Below are positions 41,298 through 51,460 of a DNA stretch of 64,000 nt, piece by piece (the stretch's first letter is position 1; every line of letters begins with the position of its first letter). The notes under the pieces were generated by a model. That model saw only the letters and a program-made list of their open reading frames with translations. It had not been told where the DNA came from and searched no databases. The translations under genes and the position numbers were made by a program. Source of the DNA: Brachybacterium avium (GTDB taxonomy: Bacteria; Actinomycetota; Actinomycetes; Actinomycetales; Dermabacteraceae); the NCBI RefSeq assembly GCF_002216795.1, contig NZ_CP022316.1:186001-250000 (forward strand), written 5' to 3'.

Positions 41298-41365
41298 GAG
41301 CCACGAGCCACGAGCCACGAGCCACGAGCCACGAGCCACGAGCCACGAGCCACGAGCCACGAGCC
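41298..41365. repeat. GAGCCAC heptanucleotide minisatellite, nine copies
   Basis: Nine perfect tandem GAGCCAC units (41298-41360) plus a partial tenth. In the gap between leuA and era, so it is not part of a real protein. The perfect identity suggests recent or ongoing expansion by slippage. Confidence 0.95.
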
Positions 41366-41373
41366 GACCCTGT

Positions 41374-41412
41374 CTCAGCTGTCGCCATCGGTGCCGTGAC
41401 GCGACAGCTGAG
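41374..41412 (-). terminator. Hairpin downstream of era
   Basis: Perfect 12-bp arms CTCAGCTGTCGC (41374-41385) and GCGACAGCTGAG (41401-41412) with a 15-base loop, 66 bp after the era stop. Likely ends the leftward ybeY-corC-era transcript before the leuA promoter. Confidence 0.65.
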
Positions 41413-41477
41413 GCTGGTTACCAGGTAGTCACCCCGCTCAGCGGCGCGGGCGCGCGGGCTTCCGCCCCGCCCGGGCG

Positions 41478-42475
41478 TCAGAACCCGAGCCGGCCCAGCT
41501 GCTTGGGATCGCGCTGCCAGTCCTTGGCGACCTTGATCCGCAGATCCAGGTGCACCTTGCGGCCCAGCAGCTGGTTGATCTCCGCGCGCGCCCGGGACCC
41601 GACCTCCTTCAGCCGTGAGCCCCCCTTGCCGATGATGATCCCCTTCTGGCTGTCGCGCTCGACGAACAGGGTCGCGCGCACCACGAGGCGCCCTGCCCCG
41701 GGCTCGACCGGGGTGAACGCATCACCGTCGGGGTCCACCTCCACGACCTCTTCGACCACCACTGCGATGGAGTGGGGGAGCTCGTCGCGCACGCCCTCGA
41801 GAGCGGCCTCGCGGATCAGCTCCGAGATGCGATCATCGCGTGATTCCTCGGTGAGCTGGTCGTCGGGGTAGAGCTGCGGCCCCTCGGGGAGCTGGGCGGA
41901 GATGACCTCGAGCAGCAGGTCGATCTGCTCACCCCGCTTCGCGGAGATCGGGACGATCTCGTCGAAGCCCATCAGCTGGTCCACGCTCATCAGGTGCTCG
42001 GCCAGCACGTCCCGGCCCACCAGGTCGATCTTCGTGACGACGGCGATCACCTTCGGTCCGCGCCGACCGCTGCGCATCTCCGCGAGGTCCTCGGCGATGA
42101 AGCGGTCACCCGGTCCGATCTTCTGATCCGCGGGCAGGCAGAAGCCCACCACGTCGACCTCGCCGAGCGTCTCGCGCACCAGATCGTTGAGCCTCTCGCC
42201 GAGCAGGGTGCGGGGGCGGTGCACACCGGGGGTGTCCACCAGGATCACCTGGGCCTCCCCCGCGTGACGATGCCGCGGATGGCCCGGCGTGTGGTCTGGG
42301 GCTTGGTCGAGGTGATCGCGACCTTCTCTCCGACCAGTGCATTGGTGAGCGTGGACTTGCCGACGTTGGGCCGGCCCACCAGAGCCACGAAGCCCGAGCG
42401 GTGCGTGCTGCCCGGGCCCTGCCCTCCCCCCGTGCGAGCCTGCTCCGGTTCGGTCTGATGCTGGTCAGCGGTCAT
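41478..42475 (-). pseudogene. era: GTPase Era, frameshifted
   Basis: Essential GTPase for 30S ribosome maturation with a C-terminal KH domain. The N-terminal frame (ATG 42475, GGAGG upstream) gives [10 protein letters not shown] (34-42) and switch [13 protein letters not shown], then stops at about 42245. The rest, from [13 protein letters not shown] through NKID-like TKIDLVG and the KH segment GIIIGKGGSRLKEVG to the stop at 41478, is in another frame. Adding one C to the C-run at 42257-42261 joins them as [14 protein letters not shown], giving the expected length of about 332. Its start overlaps the corC-like stop by 11 bp. Almost certainly intact in the organism. Confidence 0.9.
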
Positions 42476-43799
42476 CGTCGTCCTCCTGGTCGTTGCCCGG
42501 CAGATCCTCGTCCTGCGGGGCCCTGCGCACCAGCACGGTGGACAGGCGCTTGCGCCGGCCGGCGCTCTTCTCGGCCTCGAGCTCGAGGCCGTGGACGATC
42601 ACCTGGGTGCCGGGGATCGGCACCCGCCCGGTCGCCTTGCCCAGCAGCCCGCCGACGCTGTCGATGTCGTCGTCGTCGATCTCGAGGTCGAACAGGTCGC
42701 CGACCTCCGAGAGCCCGGCCTGCGCGGGCACCCGGTAGCGTCCGTGGCCGAGCGCCTGGATCTCGGGCTCCTGGCGGTCGTGCTCGTCGGCGATGTTGCC
42801 GACGATCTCCTCGAGGATGTCCTCGATGGTGACGATCCCGGCCACTCCCCCGTACTCATCCACCAGCACCGTGATGTGCACGTGGCTGGTCTGCATCTGC
42901 GCGAGCACCGCGTCGGCCGCCACGAACTCGGGCGCGAAGCGTGCGGGGCGCATGATCTCGTGCACCGGTCGCTGCGGGCGCGCGTCCCACGGGGAGTGGA
43001 TCGCCTGCATCACATCCTTCACGTAGAGGATGCCGCACAGATTGTCGACGCTGTCACCGATCACCGGGATGCGGGAGTACCCGGAGCGCACGAACAGCTG
43101 CATCGCCGTCTCCGCGCTCGCGTCCGCCGAGAGGGTGACCATGTCGGGCCGAGGCACCATCAGCTCCCGGACCATGGTGCCGCGGAGGTCGAAGACGCCC
43201 TGGATCATGTCGCGCTCGCCGTCGCGCACGTGCTCGTCCTCGAGCGCCCGGTCGACGTTCTTCCGTGCCTTCTCGGCTCCGTCCTCGGGCTTCTCCGGTG
43301 TGCCGGCGCGCGCAGCGAGCGAGGCGCCCACGCTGGTCAGCGCCCCGGCGGGCAGCCACAGCAGCCCGCGCACCACGGTGACCAGCCAGCGGTTGGCGAT
43401 CAGCACGGACTCGGGACGGCTGCGCCCGATGGTCCGCGGCGAGATCGCGAGCACGATCAGCACCAGCACCCCGGCCACCACCACGGTCGCGATCCCCGGC
43501 AGGAGCAGGCCCGAATGGCCGAGGTGGTCGCGGACGGCCACGGTCACCCCTGCCACCGAGGCGACCATCACGGTCTCCGCGAGCATCCGGCCGAGCGAGA
43601 CCGAGGCCAGGGTGCGGGCCGCATCCTCCTGGTGGGCCAGCACGCGGGCGCGCACGGAATCGGGACGGCTGGACAGCGCCTTCTCCAGCACGCTGCGGGA
43701 AGCGGACAGCTGCGCGGCGTCGACCGCCGTGAGCATGGCGGCCACCACCCCGGAGACCGCGATCAGGGGGATCAGGGTGAGCAGGGCGAGGGTCAGCAC
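42465..43799 (-). CDS. CorC/HlyC-type hemolysin-family (CNNM-CBS) membrane protein
   Basis: 444 residues: an N-terminal CNNM/DUF21 membrane domain with about three or four helices, paired CBS domains ([14 protein letters not shown]... and [14 protein letters not shown]..., about 205-325), and a C-terminal CorC_HlyC domain ([22 protein letters not shown]). Such proteins are linked to magnesium or cobalt efflux. The C-terminus is strongly acidic (NDQEDDDDR). GTG at 43799 lacks a good Shine-Dalgarno. Between ybeY and era, the usual actinobacterial order. Confidence 0.93.
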   Translation of the reverse strand: MLTLALLTLIPLIAVSGVVAAMLTAVDAAQLSASRSVLEKALSSRPDSVRARVLAHQEDAARTLASVSLGRMLAETVMVASVAGVTVAVRDHLGHSGLLLPGIATVVVAGVLVLIVLAISPRTIGRSRPESVLIANRWLVTVVRGLLWLPAGALTSVGASLAARAGTPEKPEDGAEKARKNVDRALEDEHVRDGERDMIQGVFDLRGTMVRELMVPRPDMVTLSADASAETAMQLFVRSGYSRIPVIGDSVDNLCGILYVKDVMQAIHSPWDARPQRPVHEIMRPARFAPEFVAADAVLAQMQTSHVHITVLVDEYGGVAGIVTIEDILEEIVGNIADEHDRQEPEIQALGHGRYRVPAQAGLSEVGDLFDLEIDDDDIDSVGGLLGKATGRVPIPGTQVIVHGLELEAEKSAGRRKRLSTVLVRRAPQDEDLPGNDQEDDDDR

Positions 43800-43845
43800 G
43801 ACTGCGGCCCCGTTCCAGGTAGCGGAGAGCTCATGGGAGGGGCGG

Positions 43846-44306
43846 TCAGCGCGCTGTCCGCGAGGCGAGGAAGGTGAGCAGCAGCGTGCGCTGGAGATCG
43901 AACATCTCGGTGCGCTCGTCCTCCTCCATGTGGTCGTAGCCCAGCAGGTGGAGGATGGAGTGGACGGTCAGCAGCAGCATCTCCTCGACGGCGCTGTGGC
44001 CGGCCTCGGCCGCCTGCTTGGCGGCGACCGACGGGCACAGCACCACATCGCCCAGCAGCCCCTCGGGAGCAGGCTGCTGGGGGAGCCGGGGATCAGCTCA
44101 TCCATGGGGAAGCTCATCACGTCGGTGGGGCCGGGCAGGTCCAGCCACTGCACGTGCAGCTTCTCCATCGCCTCCTCGTCGACGAACAGGATCGACATCT
44201 CGGTGGCGGGATGCAGATGCATCGACTCGAAGACGAAGCGGGCGAGCTCGACGAACTCCCCCTCGTCGACGACCGCGGTGGTCTCGTTGCGGATCTCGAT
44301 GGTCAT
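43846..44306 (-). pseudogene. ybeY: Endoribonuclease YbeY, frameshifted
   Basis: Zinc-dependent RNase for 16S rRNA 3'-end maturation and ribosome quality control. The N-terminal part (ATG 44306) reads [29 protein letters not shown], across residues 43-71, typical of the family. It loses register after ELIPGSP. The rest, [12 protein letters not shown] and the zinc motif [11 protein letters not shown], is in another frame to the stop at 43846. One extra G in the G-run at 44079-44083 restores a protein of about 153 residues. Two bp separate it from phoH. Same defect type as era. Confidence 0.88.
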
Positions 44307-44308
44307 GC

Positions 44309-45355
44309 TCAGCTCCCCATGGTCGGGCGGTGGCGGGAGTCTCGGCTGCCTCCCGGACGGATCTCCCAGCGGCCGTAGGCCTCGACGATGTCGCTGACCA
44401 GTCGGTGGCGCACGACATCGTGGGAGGACAGACGGCAGAAGGAGATGTCGTCGATGCCCGAGAGCACCTGCTCGACGACCTTCAGACCGCTCTGCTGGGC
44501 GCCGGGCAGGTCGACCTGGGTGACGTCGCCGGTGACCACCATGGTGGAGTTGAAGCCGAGGCGGGTCAGGAACATCTTCATCTGTTCGGGCGTGGTGTTC
44601 TGCGCCTCGTCGAGGATGATGAAGGCGTCGTTCAGGGTGCGGCCGCGCATGTAGGCCAACGGGGCGACCTCGATCGTGCCGGCGGCCATCAGCCGCGGTA
44701 TCGACTCCGGATCGAGCATGTCGTGCAGTGCGTCGTAGAGCGGCCGCAGGTAGGGGTCGATCTTCTCGTTGAGCCCGCCGGGCAGGAAGCCCAGCCGCTC
44801 CCCCGCCTCGACCGCGGGGCGGGTGAGGATGATCCGGTTGATCTGCTTGCTCAGCAGCTTCTGCACCGCCATCGCGACGGCGAGATAGGTCTTGCCGGTG
44901 CCGGCCGGGCCGATCCCAAAGGTGATGGTCGAGGATTCGATCGTCTCGATATAGGTCTTCTGCCCCATCGTCTTGGGGCGGATCGTCCGGCCCCGGGAGG
45001 ACAGGACGGTGCGTGAGAGCACCTGCTCGAGCTTCTTCCCGTTCGCCCGGTCATCGCCGTAGAGGTTCGCGGCACGCTGCACCGCCTCGACGGTGACGGC
45101 CTGCCCCCTGCTCGCCAGGTCGATCAGCGAGCGCACGAGGTGCTCGCTGCGGCGCAGGGCGTCCTCGGTGCCGCGCAGCGTCACCTGATGCCCGCGCACG
45201 TGGACATCCGTGTCGGGGACCGCGTCCTCGAGGGCGGCGAGGGCCTGATCGTTCTCCCCGAGCACCTGGAAAGGGCTGAGGTTGTCGGGGATCGACAGTC
45301 GGCGTTCACCGATCTCCGGGGGCCGGCCGGGGGCCGGGGTGAGAGCGTCCGTCAC
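44309..45355 (-). CDS. phoH: PhoH family ATPase
   Basis: PhoH-like P-loop ATPase; its genetic linkage to ybeY suggests an RNA-related role. The 348-residue product has Walker A GPAGTGKT (149-156), the [15 protein letters not shown] segment and Walker [12 protein letters not shown] near residue 250. GTG at 45355 overlaps the HIT-gene stop by 4 bp. An RNA-binding-like N-terminal region ([13 protein letters not shown]) precedes the ATPase domain. Confidence 0.94.
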   Translation of the reverse strand: MTDALTPAPGRPPEIGERRLSIPDNLSPFQVLGENDQALAALEDAVPDTDVHVRGHQVTLRGTEDALRRSEHLVRSLIDLASRGQAVTVEAVQRAANLYGDDRANGKKLEQVLSRTVLSSRGRTIRPKTMGQKTYIETIESSTITFGIGPAGTGKTYLAVAMAVQKLLSKQINRIILTRPAVEAGERLGFLPGGLNEKIDPYLRPLYDALHDMLDPESIPRLMAAGTIEVAPLAYMRGRTLNDAFIILDEAQNTTPEQMKMFLTRLGFNSTMVVTGDVTQVDLPGAQQSGLKVVEQVLSGIDDISFCRLSSHDVVRHRLVSDIVEAYGRWEIRPGGSRDSRHRPTMGS

Positions 45356-45726
45356 AGTTCTCCTTCTGCGAGCTTTCCGCCCGCCAGGACGTGGGCGTGG
45401 ACATGGAACACGGACTGGCCCGCGCTCTTGCCGGTGTTGAACACGAGGCGGAAGTCGCCGTCGGCGTGGTCGGCGGCGATCCGGCTCGCGACCGTCGCGG
45501 TGTGGGCCAGCAGCTGCGGCTCCTGCGCGAGCTCGGTCACGTCACGACGGTGCTCCCGGGGCACGACGAGGACATGCACCGGCGCCTGGGGGTGCAGGTC
45601 CTTGAAGGCGATGACCAGATCATCCTCGTGGACACGCTCGGAAGGGATCTCCCCCGCGATGATCCTGCAGAAGAGGCACTCCGGATCGTGGCGCTCGGTG
45701 GCGGGTTCGGTGACGCTGTTTCCCAT
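45352..45726 (-). CDS. HIT family protein (histidine-triad hydrolase)
   Basis: Nucleotide hydrolase or transferase of the Hint group. The 124-residue product has CLFCRIIAGEIPS at residues 17-29 and the histidine triad HVHAHV (His108, 110, 112). ATG at 45726. First gene of the HIT-phoH-ybeY-corC-era run, as in many actinobacteria. Divergent from the FMN reductase gene. Confidence 0.94.
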   Translation of the reverse strand: MGNSVTEPATERHDPECLFCRIIAGEIPSERVHEDDLVIAFKDLHPQAPVHVLVVPREHRRDVTELAQEPQLLAHTATVASRIAADHADGDFRLVFNTGKSAGQSVFHVHAHVLAGGKLAEGEL

Positions 45727-45803
45727 GCTGGGGAGTCTACGGGAGCGAGGAACACCACCTCGGCTTGGGGAACCTCCAGAAAGTATGAGAAGTTTTAATC
45801 ATC

Positions 45804-46346
45804 ATGACGAAGCTCGGAATCATCCTCGCCAGTGCCCGCCCCAACCGTGTGGGGGAGAAGATCTCCCGCTGGGTCCGCGACGCCGTCCCCACCGACGTCG
45901 ATGTGGATCTCATCGACCTGCGCGACGTGGCGCTGCCCGCCTTCGACGAGCCCTCGAGCCCGAAGTCGGGCGCGGACAAGACCACTGCCCATGGCCACGC
46001 CTGGGGTGAGCGGATCGGCGCCCTCGATGCAGTCGTGATCCTCACCCCACAGTACAACGGCTCCTACCCGGGCGCCCTGAAGAACGCGATCGACTTCCTC
46101 TATGCCGAGTGGCAGGGCCTGCCCACCGTGCTGGTGGGCTACGGCTGGGGCTCGGCCGGTGAGGTGCTGCCGCTGCTGGAGGCGCTGATGACGCGGCTGG
46201 ACGCCGAGGTGGTCGGTTCGATCGGCCTGGGCTTCCGCGAGGACCTCTCCGTCGACGGCGAGCTCTTCGTCACCGAGGAGAAGACCGCGGCGCTGCGCGA
46301 GCTGCTCGCGGCGATCACCTCCCAGGTTTCCGCCCGCATCGGCTGA
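45804..46346 (+). CDS. NADPH-dependent FMN reductase family protein
   Basis: Flavodoxin-fold reductase, 180 residues. The N-terminal LGIILASARPNRVGEKI binds the FMN phosphate, and LTPQYNGSYPGALKNAIDFLYAEW (about 78-101) is the signature of the NQO1/azoreductase-like group. The electron acceptor is unknown. The upstream 30 bp is notably AT-rich for this genome (AAGTATGAGAAGTTTTAATC), which suggests an active promoter or operator. No Shine-Dalgarno is evident. Confidence 0.87.
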   Translation: MTKLGIILASARPNRVGEKISRWVRDAVPTDVDVDLIDLRDVALPAFDEPSSPKSGADKTTAHGHAWGERIGALDAVVILTPQYNGSYPGALKNAIDFLYAEWQGLPTVLVGYGWGSAGEVLPLLEALMTRLDAEVVGSIGLGFREDLSVDGELFVTEEKTAALRELLAAITSQVSARIG

Positions 46347-46393
46347 TCGCCTCGGAGAGCTGCGCCATCCCTCCCGCGTCACCCGCGCCGAGC

Positions 46394-47182
46394 TCAGCCC
46401 CAGCGCCCCACCAGCGCGCTGAGCACGGCGATCGCGGCGGGGCCGGCGGTCGATGAGCGCAGCACCTCTGGTCCCAGGAGCACCGCGCGAGCCCCCGTCG
46501 CCCGCAGGGCCGTGAGCTCCTCGGGATCGATGCCGCCCTCGGGGCCGACGATCACGACGATCTCCTCGAGCCCGTCCTCAGCGGCTGACCGCAGCCGGTC
46601 GGCGAGGCTCATCACACCGGCGGACTCCTGCTCGTCCAGGACCAGCACCAGGGTCCCGGCGGTGCTGCGCCCTCTCAGCTCGGCGAGCAGCTCCTTCGTG
46701 GTCACCGGCTCCGCGACGGCGGGGATCCCGGGCCGGCGGCACTGCTTCACGGCCGCGCGCGCGGTCGCCTCCCACTTGGCGCGCCCCTTGCGCAGCTTCT
46801 CCCCGCGCCAGACCGAGACGGAGCGTCGTGCGATCCAGGGCACCACCTGGTCGACCCCGAGCTCGGTGGCCGCTTCGACCGCCTGCTCATCCCTGCCTCC
46901 GGTGGCCAGGGCCTGGACCAGTGTGAGGCGGGGCAGGCGCTGCACCGGCGGGGAGGGGTCCGCGAGCAGGCGCAGCTCCAGCGCCTCCCGGCCGGCGGCG
47001 GTCACCTCGGTGAGGACCTGACGGCCCGGGGCATCGGTGAGCAGCAGCTGCTCCCCGACCTGGATCCGGGCGACCTTCGCAGCATGTCGACCCTCATCGC
47101 CCGCCAGCTCCAGCGAGTCACCGGCGACGGCGGAGACCAGCGCCTCATCGAGGATCAGGAAGCCGGGCGGCGTCGTCGGCAT
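46394..47182 (-). CDS. rsmE: 16S rRNA (uracil1498-N3)-methyltransferase
   Basis: SPOUT-family enzyme methylating U1498 in 16S rRNA. The 262-residue product has an N-terminal PUA-like part (DEGRHAAKVARIQVGEQLLL), LVQALATGGRDEQAVEAATELGVDQVVPW (within 88-118), and the trefoil-knot motif VIVGPEGGIDPEEL with LGPEVLRSSTAG. ATG at 47182 with GGGGGAG upstream; longer in-frame versions run into dnaJ. Follows dnaJ by 19 bp, as is common. Confidence 0.93.
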   Translation of the reverse strand: MPTTPPGFLILDEALVSAVAGDSLELAGDEGRHAAKVARIQVGEQLLLTDAPGRQVLTEVTAAGREALELRLLADPSPPVQRLPRLTLVQALATGGRDEQAVEAATELGVDQVVPWIARRSVSVWRGEKLRKGRAKWEATARAAVKQCRRPGIPAVAEPVTTKELLAELRGRSTAGTLVLVLDEQESAGVMSLADRLRSAAEDGLEEIVVIVGPEGGIDPEELTALRATGARAVLLGPEVLRSSTAGPAAIAVLSALVGRWG

Positions 47183-47201
47183 CAGCAGCTCCCCCGTCGG
47201 C

Positions 47202-48328
<1,127 letters not shown>

Positions 48329-48436
48329 AGGGGTGGATTCCTTCGCGGGGAGTCGGGGTGTCCGGACCGCGGCGGGCGGCGGGCGGATGCGGGGGGTCGA
48401 GCGGAGCTGGACGGGCCGTGCAGGCCTGCCGCGCTC

Positions 48437-49447
48437 CTATTCGAGATAGCGGGAGACGTAGCGGGCGATGGCCTGGACGGTGGAGATCCCGGTGACGTAA
48501 TCCATCCGGCGAGGGCCGAGGATCGCCAGATGGGACCCTGCCCCGTAGCCGGCACCGACCACGGCGGTCGAATGCAGCGCACGGTCCTCGAGCTCCGAGC
48601 CGATGCGCACCTCGACCGCTCCCGGGGAGACGTGCATCTCGGTGAACAGGCGCAGCAGCACCAGCTGTTCCTCGAGCACGTCCAGCAGCGGTTCCACATC
48701 ACGCGCGAAGTCCTGTGCGGAGCGGGCGATGTTCGAGGTGCCGGCCATCATGATGCGATCCTCTGCCCGGGACGCGGCCAGCGCCACGAGGGTCTCCGCC
48801 ACCTCGGCGGCGGCCGGTCGCTCCGGCGGCGGCAACGACTCGAGGTAATCGCCGAGCGGTGCGGTGAGGTCGGTGACCTCGCGGCCGGCGACGACCCGGT
48901 TCAGGTGGTCGCGCAGGGCCGCGTAGTACTCCGCGGGCCTGCCCGCCATGACCGGCACGGTGCGCTGGTCCACCCGGCCGGACTCCAGGATCAGCACCAC
49001 CAGGAGAAGCGAGTCGGCCACCTTGACCAGTTCGACGTGGCGGATCCTCGCCTGTCGACGCGCGGGGTACTGCACCATGGCGACCTGCTGCGTGAGCTGC
49101 GCGAGCAGGCGCACGGTGCGGGCCAGCAGGTCCTCGACGTCGCCCGCATCCTCGAGCAGGGCACGGATCGCCCGCCGCTCGGGGGCCGACAACGGCTTGA
49201 TGGTCGCCACGTGGTCGACGAAGGTGCGATAGCCCTTATCGGTGGGGACCCGCCCGGCCGAGGTGTGGGGCTGATGGATCAGCCCCTCCTCCTCCAGCAG
49301 CGACATGTCGTTGCGCACGGTCGCGGCGGAGACGCCGAGCTCATGCCGCTCCAACAGCGACTTGGAGCCGACGGGCTCACGGGTGGCGACGTAGTCCTCG
49401 ACGATCGCGCCGAGGATGTGGAGCTTGCGGTCCTCCGTCTCCCTCAC
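48437..49447 (-). CDS. hrcA: Heat-inducible transcription repressor HrcA
   Basis: Represses chaperone genes by binding CIRCE elements. The 336-residue product has the N-terminal winged helix (AIVEDYVATREPVGSKSLLERHELGVSAATVRND, within residues 14-47) and GRVPTDKGYRTFVD. The GTG at 49447 has AGGAG directly abutting it, so the true start may be slightly different. It is first in an hrcA-dnaJ-rsmE order. A CIRCE-like inverted repeat lies about 70 bp upstream, consistent with self-repression. Confidence 0.93.
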   Translation of the reverse strand: MRETEDRKLHILGAIVEDYVATREPVGSKSLLERHELGVSAATVRNDMSLLEEEGLIHQPHTSAGRVPTDKGYRTFVDHVATIKPLSAPERRAIRALLEDAGDVEDLLARTVRLLAQLTQQVAMVQYPARRQARIRHVELVKVADSLLLVVLILESGRVDQRTVPVMAGRPAEYYAALRDHLNRVVAGREVTDLTAPLGDYLESLPPPERPAAAEVAETLVALAASRAEDRIMMAGTSNIARSAQDFARDVEPLLDVLEEQLVLLRLFTEMHVSPGAVEVRIGSELEDRALHSTAVVGAGYGAGSHLAILGPRRMDYVTGISTVQAIARYVSRYLE

Positions 49448-49514
49448 CTCCTGCGCTGCGTGCTGTCATCTCGTCGTCGGAGCGGATATCCGGCCGGTAT
49501 CCGGCCGGTCCAGA

Positions 49515-49541
49515 CTGGCACTCTGCCATGCCAAGTGCCAA
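49515..49541. promoter_or_regulatory. CIRCE-like operator
   Basis: CTGGCACTC, a 9-base spacer, then AAGTGCCAA. The CIRCE form is TTGGCACTC-N9-GAGTGCCAA; the spacer is exactly 9 and one arm position in each half differs. It lies between divergent hrcA and the DUF3097 gene. A tandem 11-bp TATCCGGCCGG repeat lies just beside it (about 49487-49508). Confidence 0.82.
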
Positions 49542-49602
49542 TCGTACGCCGCCCCGGCGTGCTTCGCTAAGAGGCGTTCGCCACGGGTGTACGGTGACGC
49601 GC

Positions 49603-50481
49603 GTGCCTGCCAACTTCCCCGACCGGTACGGGAGCGACGTGCTGTCCGCCGGTCCACCCGCCCACCACCGTCGCCGCCCCGTCGCCCGGGAGATGCCCGC
49701 GACCAGGGATCTGGTCGTCGAAGAGGCCTCGACCGGTTTCACCGGCGCGATTACCCGGGTCGAGAAGATCGCGGGTGAGCAGGTGGTGGAGCTCGAGGAC
49801 GGCCGCGGCGTGCGGCGCACGTTCCCGCTCGGCCCCGGGTTCATGATTGACGGCCAGCCGGTGGTCCTCCACCGTGCGATCGCCGCCGCGAGCGGTCCGG
49901 CGCGGCAACGCTCCGCCTCCGGCTCCGTCTATGTCGCCGGGGCGAAGGCCCGGACCGCCCGCGCGTCCCGGATCTGGGTCGAGGGCACCCATGACGCCGA
50001 GCTGGTGCAGAAGGTCTGGGGTCACGATCTGCGCATCGAGGGGATCGTCGTGGAGCAGCTCGAGGGGGCCGACAACCTCGCCGAGCGGGTGCGCGAGTTC
50101 GGCCCCGCGCCGGGGCGTCGCCTCGGGATCCTCGTGGACCACCTGGTGAAGGGCTCGAAGGAGTCCCGCATCGCGGCCGAGGTGATGGCGCTGCCGGGTG
50201 CTCGTGGCAACGTCACCGTGCTCGGCCACCCGTACGTGGATGTGTGGCAGGCGGTCAAGCCTGCGCGCGTGGGCCTGAGCGAGTGGCCACATGTCCCCAA
50301 GGGCACCGACATCAAAGTGGGCTCCCTCGCGGCGCTCGGCTGGCCGCGCGCCGATAAGGCCGACATCGGCCTGGGCTGGAAGCGGATCCTCTCGACGGTC
50401 CGCTCCTATGCCGATGTCGAGCCCACCCTCTCCGGTCGGATCGAGGAGCTCATCGACTTCGTGACCGTCGACCCGGCCTGA
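49603..50481 (+). CDS. DUF3097 family protein
   Basis: Actinobacterial conserved protein of unknown function, 292 residues. Recognised from RYGSDVLS near the N-terminus, WVEGTHDAELVQKVWGHDLRIEGIVVEQLEGADNL (spread over 126-161), VDHLVKGSKES and the DKADIGLGWKRILSTVRSYADVEPTL region. The WVEG.HDAELVEK motif resembles a Toprim-like fold. GTG at 49603 lies 7 nt after a -10-like TACGGT (49590-49595) with no Shine-Dalgarno, so it is probably leaderless. Divergent from hrcA. Confidence 0.9.
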   Translation: MPANFPDRYGSDVLSAGPPAHHRRRPVAREMPATRDLVVEEASTGFTGAITRVEKIAGEQVVELEDGRGVRRTFPLGPGFMIDGQPVVLHRAIAAASGPARQRSASGSVYVAGAKARTARASRIWVEGTHDAELVQKVWGHDLRIEGIVVEQLEGADNLAERVREFGPAPGRRLGILVDHLVKGSKESRIAAEVMALPGARGNVTVLGHPYVDVWQAVKPARVGLSEWPHVPKGTDIKVGSLAALGWPRADKADIGLGWKRILSTVRSYADVEPTLSGRIEELIDFVTVDPA

Positions 50482-50492
50482 TCGGCAGAGCC

Positions 50493-50522
50493 GTCCTGTC
50501 TGGGGGTTATCCCCCACAGGAC
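50493..50522 (+). terminator. Terminator after DUF3097 gene
   Basis: GTCCTGT-CT-GGGGG pairs with CCCCC-ACAGGAC around a short TTAT loop, with a 2-base bulge. It starts 11 bp after the stop. Confidence 0.75.
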
Positions 50523-50620
50523 CCGGCGGTTCGCCGCGCTGACGCTGCCGTGCACGCTCACTAGGCTGAACCCATCAGCCCGCCGCCGGCTCCCTGCCGG
50601 CCGATCCCGAAGAAGGAATG

Positions 50621-51349
50621 ATGAGCCAGACACCGCAGTCCCACGATCCGTTCGGCACCGATCCCGGCACTCCCGGCACTCCCGGAGCCCCGCAGCCGCA
50701 GCAGGGCGCACCGAGCTCCGACCCGAGCCTGCACCCGCACGATCCCTACGCCTACGACGCCGATGCCACGCGCACCAATCCCCTGGACATCGACGCCGTC
50801 CCGGCGCAGCAGCCGGCCGCAGGCGGACAGGACCAGTACGCCGCTGCGGGCCCCGCCCCCTACGCCGCACCGGCCCAGCAGGCACCGCTCGGCGCCGCGC
50901 CGACGGCCGAGGGTGAGAGCGTGCCGCCGGCAGGCACCCCGGGTGTCTACGAGGGCCCGCTGACCGGGCAGGCCGTCAGTCGTTCGGACTCGCGGCTGTG
51001 GGCGACCATCGCCCAGGCCGCGGTCGCGGTCGGGCACGTGATCAGCTGGGGCTTCCTCGGCTGGGTGGGCCCGCTGGTCGTCTACCTGATGTACAAGGAC
51101 CGCGACCGCTTCGTGCGTTTCCATTCTGCCGAGGCCCTCAACGGCGCGATCGCCGTGTTCGCCGCCCAGGTCGTCCTCACCATCGTGATCACGATCGTGG
51201 CTGTCTTCACCCTCGGCATCGGCACGATCCTGTATCCGCTGGTCGGACTGCCGGCTCTGCTGCAGCTGGTGTTCTCGATCATCGGTGCGATCAAGGCCAA
51301 TCAGGGCGAGTACTGGAGCTATCCCTTCAACCTCCGCCTGGTGAAGTGA
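50621..51349 (+). CDS. DUF4870 domain membrane protein with Pro/Gln-rich N-terminus
   Basis: 242 residues. Residues 1-115 are low-complexity Pro/Ala/Gln/Gly/Asp sequence with no predicted fold, on the cytoplasmic side. The DUF4870 domain follows with about four helices: RLWATIAQAAVAVGHVISWGF, WVGPLVVYLMYKDRDRFVRFHSAEALN and two further hydrophobic stretches. Function is unknown. ATG at 50621 is preferred to the ATG at 50618 because it gives better spacing to GAAGAAGGA. It converges on hemW across a strong terminator. Confidence 0.85.
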   Translation: MSQTPQSHDPFGTDPGTPGTPGAPQPQQGAPSSDPSLHPHDPYAYDADATRTNPLDIDAVPAQQPAAGGQDQYAAAGPAPYAAPAQQAPLGAAPTAEGESVPPAGTPGVYEGPLTGQAVSRSDSRLWATIAQAAVAVGHVISWGFLGWVGPLVVYLMYKDRDRFVRFHSAEALNGAIAVFAAQVVLTIVITIVAVFTLGIGTILYPLVGLPALLQLVFSIIGAIKANQGEYWSYPFNLRLVK

Positions 51350-51389
51350 CCGTCGCGGCCTCGGCCGCCCGCTGAGCAGCTCAGCGCTC

Positions 51390-51426
51390 GAGAGCCCCTG
51401 GGATCGCCGAGATCCCGGGGGCTCTC
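51390..51426. terminator. Bidirectional terminator between DUF4870 gene and hemW
   Basis: 16-base arms at 51390-51405 and 51411-51426 with one mismatch and a GCCGA loop, between convergent genes. Confidence 0.85.
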
Positions 51427-51460
51427 GTCATGCCGTCAGCTCGCGACCTGCCTCACGCGG

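Larger units (their letters stand above)
41268..41482. repeat. 20-bp direct repeat bracketing the leuA/era gap
   Basis: CGCCCCGCCCGGGCGTCAGA occurs at 41268-41287 and at 41463-41482. The second copy contains the era stop codon, so the first is a duplicate of the era 3' end. Between them lie the GAGCCAC array and a hairpin. Confidence 0.85.

Noticed and set aside
41298-41365. CRISPR array or coding repeat
   Set aside because: The units are adjacent 7-mers with no spacers and no cas genes. The His-Glu-Pro-Arg-Ala repeat that a frame would encode begins in the gap and has no ribosome binding site.
49377-49844. Alternative upstream start or frameshift at the hrcA N-terminus
   Set aside because: An ATG about 30 nt upstream is in another frame, and joining it would need an indel. 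The present GTG start gives a normal HrcA N-terminus, so I kept it despite the poor ribosome-binding spacing.
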